Shown here: piece after piece, positions 1 through 4,651 of the stretch | Layout: each line of letters opens with the position of its first letter | Position numbering within the stretch: position 1 is the first letter of the stretch | DNA from: Nitrospirota bacterium | GTDB taxonomy: Bacteria > Nitrospirota > Thermodesulfovibrionia > Thermodesulfovibrionales > SM23-35 | Direction of reading: 5' to 3' | NCBI GenBank assembly: GCA_016212245.1 | Contig: JACRGU010000043.1 | Span: 1 to 7,036, forward strand | Length of the DNA: 7,036 bases | Position numbers and translations under genes: made by a program | Notes under the pieces: generated by a model | What the model was told of the DNA's origin: nothing | What the model saw: the letters and a program-made list of their open reading frames with translations, nothing else | Database searches by the model: none

Positions 1-752
1 CCCGGTGCCTTGCTATCTCTTGTCAAAACCGCCATAAAGAAATCAGCAGTAGGCCCTGTAAATGAAAGCCCCCTCGCGTTACCACCCCAGAAGGCTGATG
101 CCCACCATGCAATCACCGCAATAATTCCAACTAAAAGACCTGCCAGCGACCATGAATAAGCTTTTGCAGGGCCTTTTGCAAAAGGCTTACCCTTCAAAAC
201 AACGATACCCATTATCATAACAACTACTATAATTGTCAGCCACTTGGCAGACGTCCCACCTCCAAAGATATCCCACAAAGACGGATTTATCACACCTCCA
301 ATCTCGACCCTGAAGCTCTTGAGGAATGTAAAAACTGGATTGAGAAATCCGTGCATAGCTGAGATAATCCCGATAGCGAACCCGAGCAGAGCTACCCATG
401 CAGCCATAAGCCCCTCTCCAACCCTGTAGAGGACACCGCTTCCACAGCCTCCAGCAAGAACGATACCCAGGCCGAAGATATAGCCACCAACAATGTTGGC
501 TATTGGTGCAAATGCCTGACGCCTCAGTCCGCCTTCTATAATCCCGACATCCTCAAGAAAATTAGCGCCCAGTATAGCAACTATGAGAGCCAGTAGATAT
601 GCCCTGAATATTGTGAAGTCATTGATAAAGATAATATCCCTGAATGCAGTGTTCATACAATATCTTCCACGCTGAAGAACAAAGCCAAAGGCGAGACCAA
701 CCAGCAATCCTGTGACAAGTACGATGATACTCCCCGACATGACTTCTCCCAT
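1..752 (-). CDS. YeeE/YedE-family membrane transporter for sulfur or selenium species (C-terminus beyond left edge)
   Basis: This is an inner-membrane protein of the YeeE/YedE (TsuA-like) family, whose members import thiosulfate or handle sulfur or selenium compounds for cytoplasmic sulfurtransferases. The visible 250 residues have hydrophobic segments at about 7-27, 50-66, 85-103, 115-133, 171-186 and 201-222. Two family signatures are readable: GRYCMNTAFRD at 29-39 (Cys32) and AGGCGSGVLYRVGEG near 100-114 (Cys103). Conserved cysteines in this family line the substrate path. The ATG at 752 is chosen because an AAAGGAGG ribosome site lies about 6 bases upstream; an in-frame ATG at 740 is possible but lacks one. 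Relatives are about 350-400 aa, so the C-terminus lies left of the window. It follows the 56-aa gene by 41 bp and closes a run of small DsrE-like genes, which supports sulfur relay. Whether the substrate is thiosulfate, sulfide-derived sulfur or selenium cannot be told. Confidence 0.88.
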   Translation of the reverse strand, partial: MGEVMSGSIIVLVTGLLVGLAFGFVLQRGRYCMNTAFRDIIFINDFTIFRAYLLALIVAILGANFLEDVGIIEGGLRRQAFAPIANIVGGYIFGLGIVLAGGCGSGVLYRVGEGLMAAWVALLGFAIGIISAMHGFLNPVFTFLKSFRVEIGGVINPSLWDIFGGGTSAKWLTIIVVVMIMGIVVLKGKPFAKGPAKAYSWSLAGLLVGIIAVIAWWASAFWGGNARGLSFTGPTADFFMAVLTRDSKAP

Positions 753-793
753 CCTAACCTCCTTTTTTTAAAATTATTCAGCCCAAAGGCCTG

Positions 794-964
794 TTACCAT
801 GTTATTACTTTATCACTTTTTTCAATGAGGTCTATTATTTCTTCATATCGCCTGTCTTTCTTATATAATTTAACAATTGTGACCTCATTGTCTTTCTTAT
901 GTTCTTTGATTATCTTTTCCGTTGTTTCACCAGGTTCATCCTTTAATATATGCAGTACCTTCAC
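794..964 (-). CDS. Small DsrH/TusB-like protein, 56 aa, GTG start
   Basis: This short reading frame starts at GTG 964 with an AGGGGATGAG ribosome site directly upstream and stops at TAA 794-796. The product begins KVLHILKDEP, a beta-strand-like start, is rich in Lys and Glu in the middle, and ends SDKVITW. It has no cysteine, so it cannot itself carry a persulfide. The C-terminal Asp-x-Val-hydrophobic-aromatic ending resembles those of the two DsrE-like proteins upstream, and TusB/DsrH proteins also often end in Trp. It starts 8 bp after the stop of the 90-aa gene, which indicates cotranscription and probably translational coupling. I infer a structural subunit of a TusBCD/DsrEFH-like complex. 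At 56 aa it is much shorter than TusB (about 95 aa), so the family link is tentative. The reading frame itself is well supported by spacing and codon pattern. Confidence 0.68.
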   Translation of the reverse strand: MKVLHILKDEPGETTEKIIKEHKKDNEVTIVKLYKKDRRYEEIIDLIEKSDKVITW

Positions 965-972
965 CTCATCCC

Positions 973-1245
973 CTAATATGGAAGAACTATATCATATTCG
1001 AGGAGTTTATTTGCAAGCTGTTTTGTCGAAATACAATCAATCCCCTCATTTTCTATTATGTTTGTGTACATCTTTAATCCCATCTCATTTATCATCTCGA
1101 GATTAAATTTTATATCATTCGTATCACCAAGTCTTCTATCCAGCACAAAGATATCTACCTTATCATCCATTAGAGTTAAACCTATACTCATCCTCAATGC
1201 CTCTGACTGTCTATCCCTGACAAGAACTGCTATCTTTTTCACCAC
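973..1245 (-). CDS. DsrE-superfamily-type small protein, 90 aa, GTG start
   Basis: This is a cytoplasmic alpha/beta protein of DsrE/TusD style. It opens with the strand KKIAVLVRD, continues with a helix and a second strand VDIFVLDRRLG at about 30-40, and has a single cysteine, Cys71, in GIDCIS, the region where DsrE-type sulfurtransferases place their active cysteine. It ends EYDIVLPY, matching the aromatic C-terminal strands of its neighbours. Two tandem GTG codons (1245 and 1242) can start it; AGGAAT lies a few bases upstream, so either fits. Stop TAG at 973-975 is 8 bp before the next gene. It follows the 100-aa DsrE-like gene after a 125-bp gap filled by a palindromic repeat, so the three may still be one transcript. 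A role in moving sulfane sulfur between the YeeE/YedE importer and an acceptor such as TusA is inferred; no TusA gene is visible. Confidence 0.75.
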   Translation of the reverse strand: MVKKIAVLVRDRQSEALRMSIGLTLMDDKVDIFVLDRRLGDTNDIKFNLEMINEMGLKMYTNIIENEGIDCISTKQLANKLLEYDIVLPY

Positions 1246-1268
1246 TTTATTCCTAAAAATGCCTCACT
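1246..1268 (-). promoter_or_regulatory. Short leader with ribosome site for the 90-aa DsrE-like gene
   Basis: Between the palindromic repeat and the GTG start there are only 23 bp. On the minus strand the sequence reads TTTTTAGGAATAAA into GTGGTG. The AGGA core is the only recognisable ribosome-binding element and favours a start at 1245 or 1242. No -10/-35 pair fits here, so the gene is probably read from the promoter upstream of the 100-aa gene. Confidence 0.3.
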
Positions 1269-1362
1269 CCTGTCATTCTCGCCCCGCATCAGAGTGCGGG
1301 GTAAACTCCAGCGGGAATCCAGAATACTTATAGATTCCTGCCTTCGCAGGAATGACAACAGG
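1269..1362. repeat. Dispersed palindromic repeat (GTCATTC...GAATGAC type), copy 1
   Basis: A composite intergenic repeat lies between two DsrE-like genes. TGTCATTC at 1271-1278 and GAATGACA at 1350-1357 are perfect inverted ends. Inside are a hairpin CCCCGCA (1282-1288) with TGCGGGG (1295-1301), and a second hairpin ATTCCTGC (1334-1341), loop CTTC, GCAGGAAT (1346-1353). The same GTCATTCCTGC / GCAGGAATCCAG words recur at 5817-5887. Elements of this type are familiar in many bacterial genomes because their spurious translations read like SFLRKQESR or IPAFAGMT. Position inside a gene cluster suggests it could attenuate or stabilise the transcript, but no clear U-tract marks it as a terminator. 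Confidence 0.8.
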
Positions 1363-1370
1363 CTGTATAG

Positions 1371-1673
1371 TTAAAATACAATAACCTTATCAGACTCATG
1401 AATCATCTGAGCATTGTTATACTGGCTGCCGCAGATGATACCATCAGGTATATCTTCATTGCGAATTTTTAGTTGTCTTCTATTTAAATCACAGAGACTT
1501 ATTGATACACCATTCATATCTTTAAGGAATGTAAAATCAGGGTCTTTTGAGAGAAGGCATCCTTTATCCATCATAAAAATATTTACCTTGTGTCCCTTGT
1601 TCACAGCAGCCCTTAAAAAACTAACGATCTCGTCCTTATAGTTTTCATTTATTACAAGGATTCCAAGAATCAT
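1371..1673 (-). CDS. DsrE-like small protein, 100 aa, first gene of sulfur-relay cluster
   Basis: This is a cytoplasmic DsrE-superfamily-type alpha/beta protein. Strand 1 is MILGILVINE (1-10), a helix follows (EIVSFLRAAVNKGH, 15-28), then strand KVNIFMMDKGC (29-39). Three cysteines are present: Cys39, Cys61 in GVSISLCDLNR, and Cys81 in DGIICGSQYN. Cys61 sits where DsrE/TusD proteins carry their persulfide-forming cysteine ('gv.i..C'), so it is the best catalytic candidate. The C-terminus is ESDKVIVF, like the SDKVITW ending of the 56-aa protein. The ATG at 1673 is preceded by AAAGGAAGAG with proper spacing. It heads the minus-strand series ending in the YeeE/YedE transporter, and its own promoter is suggested at 1729-1757. 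Exact subfamily (DsrE, TusD or a stand-alone regulator of sulfur relay) cannot be resolved by eye. Confidence 0.78.
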   Translation of the reverse strand: MILGILVINENYKDEIVSFLRAAVNKGHKVNIFMMDKGCLLSKDPDFTFLKDMNGVSISLCDLNRRQLKIRNEDIPDGIICGSQYNNAQMIHESDKVIVF

Positions 1674-1713
1674 CTCTTCCTTTCATGATTCAGGCTTATA
1701 TTAAATAACATAA

Positions 1714-1757
1714 ACTTTGCCCAAAGTAAATATAAAAATTATGATATAAACTTACAA
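1714..1757 (-). promoter_or_regulatory. Candidate sigma70 promoter with overlapping palindrome for the DsrE-like/YeeE cluster
   Basis: On the minus strand TTGTAA (1757-1752, 4 of 6 to consensus) and TATATT (1734-1729, 5 of 6) are separated by exactly 17 bp. The predicted start near 1722 falls within a perfect inverted repeat ACTTTG-CC-CAAAGT (1714-1727), an operator-like arrangement. The remaining leader to the ATG at 1673 is about 50 nt. The region is AT-rich, so chance matches are possible. The same 111-bp gap (1674-1784) follows the stop of the WaaC-like gene and shows no strong terminator, so read-through from the LPS operon is possible. Confidence 0.4.
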
Positions 1758-1784
1758 TTTATAGGTCTTCTAATAATTTCTATC

Positions 1785-2807
1785 TTAGGGCATTCCTGTT
1801 GTTTCCTTTATCTTCTCCATCACCATATCAACAGTTATCGTGTCCATACACTCGTGTTTTTTACACCTTCTTTTTTTAAAACATGGTGAACACTCCAGAT
1901 TGCTTTTTATAACAATATGGCTTCTACCATAAGGACCTGTCTTTTGAGGGTCTGTTGGTCCGAATATAGCAAAAACCCGGGTCTTAAGTGCAGTAGCGAT
2001 ATGCATTGGACCCGAATCATTACCTACAACAAACCTCGCACTCCGCATTATCTCTATTAGTTCTTTGATATCTGTCTTACCTGCAAGAGATATAGCATTG
2101 CCCTTAGAACTATTTACAACCCTGTTTGATATGTCTATATCTGATCTCCCACCAACAACAAGAAATTCCATTGGCAATCTTGATGCAAGTTCTCCAAATC
2201 TCTCTGCAGGCCATCTCTTAGTTACCCATCTTGCCCCTGGAATAATTACAGCATAATCATCTGAGAGTGATAAGTGATGAGTGATAAGTGATGAGTTAAA
2301 AGATAGTGGTAAAGGAAAACATACATTCCTTATATCGCATCCTAAAAAGGCAGCAATCTTCAGATATCTATCAACAGCATGAATATCCCTTCCACCCTCA
2401 ACTTTATGTGTATAAAATAATCTACTTCCCTCTCTCGCCTCCTTAAATCCTATTCTAAATGGAGCGCGTGTTGCCATAGTAATTACACCGCTCCTTAAAA
2501 GTCCTTGGAGATCCACCACCATATCATATCTTTCATTTCTCAGATTTCTGAAAAATTCTTTAAGCTCTTTCAGGGTGTTCCATGCTCTTCCTACAACCTT
2601 CCAATTATCTTTGTCAATAATCCAGAGTTTATCTATCATTGGATGTCCTGATAAAAGTCCATCAAGCCTTTTAGCAATAACCCAGTGAACCTCTGCCTTA
2701 GGGAATCTCTCCTTTAATGCATTCAGAAATGGCAGGCTATGCACAACATCACCGAGAGAACTCGGTTTAACTATAAGTATTTTTCTTGGATTTTTTATTT
2801 TTTGCAT
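1785..2807 (-). CDS. waaC: LPS heptosyltransferase, probable WaaC-like (glycosyltransferase family 9), 340 aa
   Basis: This GT-B glycosyltransferase of family GT9 is predicted to transfer L,D-heptose from ADP-heptose to the Kdo-lipid A core at the cytoplasmic face of the inner membrane. The N-terminal Rossmann domain carries VKPSSLGDVVHSLP (13-26) with the expected catalytic Asp20, and DLQGLLRSG (99-107), both WaaC-like. The C-terminal domain has PGARWVTKRWP (190-200), LAGKTDIKEL (241-250) and the ADP-binding DSGPMH (264-269), then a Cys cluster CSPCF...C...C at 306-320 that its upstream neighbour shares. The length is normal. The ATG at 2807 has no obvious ribosome site (GACTTAAA precedes it), and the upstream gene stops 19 bp earlier, so translation may depend on coupling. 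A tandem heptamer repeat encodes residues of about 171-180, in the linker before the C-terminal domain. WaaF or a later core transferase is the main alternative. Confidence 0.82.
   Translation of the reverse strand: MQKIKNPRKILIVKPSSLGDVVHSLPFLNALKERFPKAEVHWVIAKRLDGLLSGHPMIDKLWIIDKDNWKVVGRAWNTLKELKEFFRNLRNERYDMVVDLQGLLRSGVITMATRAPFRIGFKEAREGSRLFYTHKVEGGRDIHAVDRYLKIAAFLGCDIRNVCFPLPLSFNSSLITHHLSLSDDYAVIIPGARWVTKRWPAERFGELASRLPMEFLVVGGRSDIDISNRVVNSSKGNAISLAGKTDIKELIEIMRSARFVVGNDSGPMHIATALKTRVFAIFGPTDPQKTGPYGRSHIVIKSNLECSPCFKKRRCKKHECMDTITVDMVMEKIKETTGMP
2267..2294. repeat. Tandem heptamer repeat inside the WaaC-like gene
   Basis: GTGATAAGTGATGA occurs twice head to tail with no mismatch (2267-2280 and 2281-2294), which is also four heptamers alternating GTGATAA and GTGATGA. 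It is read on the minus strand as the low-complexity stretch SSLITHHLSL at about residues 172-181. The stretch lies in the linker between the two Rossmann domains, just before DDYAVIIPGARW. Neither 7 nor 14 is divisible by 3, so gain or loss of one unit would shift the frame. Confidence 0.85.
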
Positions 2808-2811
2808 TTTA

Positions 2812-2846
2812 AGTCTTGACTTCGGACTAATGACTATTGAGTATTT
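2812..2846. repeat. Degenerate heptamer run at the gene junction
   Basis: Five consecutive heptamers can be read: AGTCTTG, ACTTCGG, ACTAATG, ACTATTG and AGTATTT, which keep an A-[CG]-T opening but are otherwise degenerate. The run covers the last codons and stop of the WaaF-GmhB gene and the leader of the WaaC-like gene. Its periodicity matches the two clearer heptamer islands at 2267-2294 and 3646-3673, but by itself it would not be convincing. Confidence 0.45.
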
Positions 2847-4386
2847 TCAATATCCAGTTCGCTGCCTCTGTAAGGTCTTTGGCAATAAAATCAGCATGCT
2901 CTGATACATTAGCTTCTCCTGTCTGCACAAGGATACCCTTTGCACCAACTGCCTTTGCAAGAAGCATATCCGTTTCTTTATCTCCAACAACATAGGATTT
3001 TTTCAGGTCAATCTCGTGTTCGGCCCTCGCCCTAAGAAGCATTCCGGGTTCAGGCTTTCTACATAAACAGTGCTCATCAGGATGGTGCGGGCAGTAGTAA
3101 AAACCATCAAAATCATATCTCTTGATAAAAATCTCGTTTATCTCATTTACAAAATCTTCTTCGATAATCCCTCTTGCAATACCTGATTGATTACTGACCC
3201 CGATAAGTTTAAAGCCTCTTTCTTTAAGAAGCTTTACATTATCAATATCTGTAAAGATCTCGAAGTCGTCATATTTATTGAGGTAGCCCACATCCCTGCA
3301 TAGGGTCCCATCCCTGTCAAAAAACACTGCAGGCATCTGGGGTAATAGCTTCTTTATCCCGTAATAAACATCATCTGAGGTTATTGCATACATGCATCTC
3401 ATGTCATTATCCTTACAGGTGCGCTCGAAGCATGGACTGCAAGCAATATCAGTCTTGATTACCACATTTCCGTCTCCTATCAGACCTGTTAATTCAGGAT
3501 CTGTAGAGCCAAATATTGCTACTAAAGGTGTTCTCACTGCATAGGCAATATGCATAGGACCTGAATCGTTGGTAAGGAATATATCACATTCTGAAATAAG
3601 TGTAATTAGTTCCCTCAAAGATGTCTTTCCTGCTATATTTAGCATTGAGTTTGGAGTTCGGAGTTCGGAGTTCACCTTTTTGTATATCTCGTCTGTTATC
3701 TCTATCTCATCCTTACTCCCAAAGATTACTACACTTCCACCTGTATCCTTTATGAACCAGTTTGCAACCTCAGCAAACCTTTCAGGAAACCACCTCTTGG
3801 CTGAACCATATGTTGCACCGGGATTTATCCCTATGATTGGCCTTTTCATATCTTTCAGGATTTTCCTTGCATGCAACCTTTCATCAAGTGTGAGATATAT
3901 ATAAGGGTCCGAGTATCCTGCATCTATACCTATCTGGTTAAGCAGGTTTAGATAATAGTTAATTTGATGTACCTTCCCCTCATTTTGAGGCACAGAGACT
4001 GCCGTTGTCAGAAGAAAGCCTCTGCTATCCCTGTTATACCCTACCCTCTCCTTTATCCCTGCAAGAAATGTAATCAGGGCGGCGTCAAATGCATTTTGAA
4101 ACAAGATTGCACTACAAAAATTTTTTTTATTTAGCACCCTTGAGAGTTTTATCTTACCTATAATGCCTCTGTATTCATCACCATAGATGATTATCTCATA
4201 TATATTCGGATCTTTTTCGAAAAGAGGCGCCACCCATGGCTTAACAAGGAGGGTAATCTTTGTTTCAGGCATAGCCTTTCTCAAAACCCTTAATGCAGGT
4301 AGAGTCATAACAGCATCGCCAATCCAGTTAACACCTCTTACAAGTATGTTATTACACCTTTTTTCAGCCATAAATAATTTTAACAT
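2827..4386 (-). CDS. waaF-gmhB: Bifunctional WaaF-GmhB fusion: LPS heptosyltransferase II and heptose 1,7-bisphosphate phosphatase, 519 aa
   Basis: Two enzymes of heptose incorporation are joined. Residues about 12-348 are a GT9 heptosyltransferase II: RGVNWIGDAVMTLPALR (17-33, catalytic-type Asp24), the WaaF hallmark GINPGATYGSAKRWFPERF (186-204), NIAGKTSLREL (250-260), TNDSGPMH (272-279), and a Cys cluster CSPCFERTC...C (316-331). Residues about 352-519 are a HAD phosphatase of GmhB type: nucleophile motif FFDRDGT (355-361; Asp357 and Asp359), SNQSG (398-402), zinc-type Cys432/His434...Cys440/Cys442 followed by RKP, and GDKETD (468-473). GmhB dephosphorylates D,D-heptose 1,7-bisphosphate on the way to ADP-heptose; WaaF adds the second heptose. 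No stop or frameshift separates the halves, so the fusion is real in this sequence. Starts at 4386 or 4371 (Met6) both lack a clear ribosome site. A heptamer repeat encodes residues of about 238-247. Confidence 0.92.
   Translation of the reverse strand: MLKLFMAEKRCNNILVRGVNWIGDAVMTLPALRVLRKAMPETKITLLVKPWVAPLFEKDPNIYEIIIYGDEYRGIIGKIKLSRVLNKKNFCSAILFQNAFDAALITFLAGIKERVGYNRDSRGFLLTTAVSVPQNEGKVHQINYYLNLLNQIGIDAGYSDPYIYLTLDERLHARKILKDMKRPIIGINPGATYGSAKRWFPERFAEVANWFIKDTGGSVVIFGSKDEIEITDEIYKKVNSELRTPNSMLNIAGKTSLRELITLISECDIFLTNDSGPMHIAYAVRTPLVAIFGSTDPELTGLIGDGNVVIKTDIACSPCFERTCKDNDMRCMYAITSDDVYYGIKKLLPQMPAVFFDRDGTLCRDVGYLNKYDDFEIFTDIDNVKLLKERGFKLIGVSNQSGIARGIIEEDFVNEINEIFIKRYDFDGFYYCPHHPDEHCLCRKPEPGMLLRARAEHEIDLKKSYVVGDKETDMLLAKAVGAKGILVQTGEANVSEHADFIAKDLTEAANWILKILNSH
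3646..3673. repeat. Tandem heptamer repeat inside the WaaF domain
   Basis: GGAGTTC is repeated three times exactly (3653-3659, 3660-3666, 3667-3673), preceded by a diverged fourth copy TGAGTTT (3646-3652), making 28 bp, the same length as the island in the WaaC-like gene. On the minus strand it is translated as NSELRTPNSM (residues about 239-248), a surface-loop-like stretch just before the conserved LNIAGKTS motif. Confidence 0.85.
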
Positions 4387-4402
4387 TTAAATCTTATTAA
4401 GT

Positions 4403-4431
4403 TTACAATAATTATAATTTAACTATAGTTA
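4403..4431. promoter_or_regulatory. Operator-like palindromes and -10 box between the LPS operon and the rubrerythrin region
   Basis: TTACAATAATTATAA (4403-4417) is a 7-1-7 inverted repeat with one mismatch and differs at one position from the PerR-type box TTATAATNATTATAA. A perfect palindrome TAACTATAGTTA (4420-4431) lies 2 bp away. On the minus strand a consensus TATAAT (4416-4411) could be the -10 of the WaaF-GmhB gene, with start near 4404, but no good -35 is at standard distance. PerR commonly controls rubrerythrin genes, which fits the neighbour, but the site is about 235 bp from that gene and the DNA is very AT-rich. Confidence 0.35.
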
Positions 4432-4442
4432 CGCAAACATTC

Positions 4443-4477
4443 ACCCCGCCCTTTCAAAGAAAAAGAAAGGGCGGGGT
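4443..4477. repeat. GC-rich perfect hairpin, 13-bp stem
   Basis: ACCCCGCCCTTTC (4443-4455) pairs exactly with GAAAGGGCGGGGT (4465-4477) across a 9-nt A-rich loop. It lies between divergently oriented genes, so it cannot terminate either of them, and neither side has a U-tract. Its arms resemble the hairpins at 5942-5976 and 1282-1301, which suggests a dispersed repeat family; termination of an unrecognised transcript is the alternative. Confidence 0.7.
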
Positions 4478-4516
4478 TCACAATCTTAGCCCTAACAGTT
4501 GTGGGAATGCCTACTT

Positions 4517-4522
4517 TATAAT
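4517..4522 (+). promoter_or_regulatory. Possible -10 box of the rubrerythrin transcript
   Basis: A consensus TATAAT is placed about 130 bp before the rubrerythrin ATG and just ahead of the rubredoxin remnant. No good -35 hexamer exists at 16-18 bp; CTAACA at 4492-4497 is 19 bp away. A second weak -10, TATGAT, lies at 4551-4556. The assignment is therefore weak. Confidence 0.25.
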
Positions 4523-4551
4523 TTTAGTAGATTGCAACTTTATATTTTGCT

Positions 4552-4638
4552 ATGATTTGGATATATGAAGAACTTCCTGATGACTGGAAGTGCCTTGTAT
4601 GCAATGCCCCAAAAGATGCATTTGAGAAAATAAGATAG
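4552..4638 (+). pseudogene. Rubredoxin C-terminal remnant (28 codons)
   Basis: An open frame from ATG 4552 to TAG 4636-4638 encodes the C-terminal half of a rubredoxin: YEELPDDWKCLVC followed by NAPKDAFEKIR. Rubredoxins read 'PFEDLPDDWxCPVCGAxKDxFE' here, so the match is specific. Full rubredoxins (about 52 aa) need two CxxC pairs to bind iron; only the second pair is left, and Pro and Gly of CPVCG are changed to Leu and Asn. The frame upstream is blocked by TAG at 4528-4530, and I found no N-terminal CxxCG in any plus-strand frame nearby. No ribosome site precedes the ATG. It ends 13 bp before the rubrerythrin start, the place where a rubredoxin electron donor gene would be expected, so it is probably a decayed partner gene. 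Expression as a small peptide cannot be excluded. Confidence 0.72.
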
Positions 4639-4651
4639 TAAGGAGGTTGAT

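Noticed and set aside
187..399. Minus-strand frame of 70 codons inside the transporter region
   Set aside because: The overlapping frame from 752 to 1 is open throughout and carries the YeeE/YedE motifs, so this one is an out-of-frame shadow.
1058..1333. Plus-strand frame of 91 codons across the DsrE-like gene and repeat
   Set aside because: It is antisense to the 90-aa DsrE-like gene and its end is encoded by the repeat; composition is typical of an antisense shadow.
2267..2294. Possible CRISPR or phage attachment site
   Set aside because: Units are directly adjacent with no spacers, only 7-14 bp long, and no cas or integrase gene is nearby.
3569..3904. Plus-strand frame of 111 codons
   Set aside because: It is antisense to the conserved WaaF domain, whose motifs are continuous on the other strand, and no ribosome site is present.
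4443..4477. Rho-independent terminator
   Set aside because: Both neighbouring genes are transcribed away from it and neither side has a U-tract, so it is listed as a palindromic repeat.
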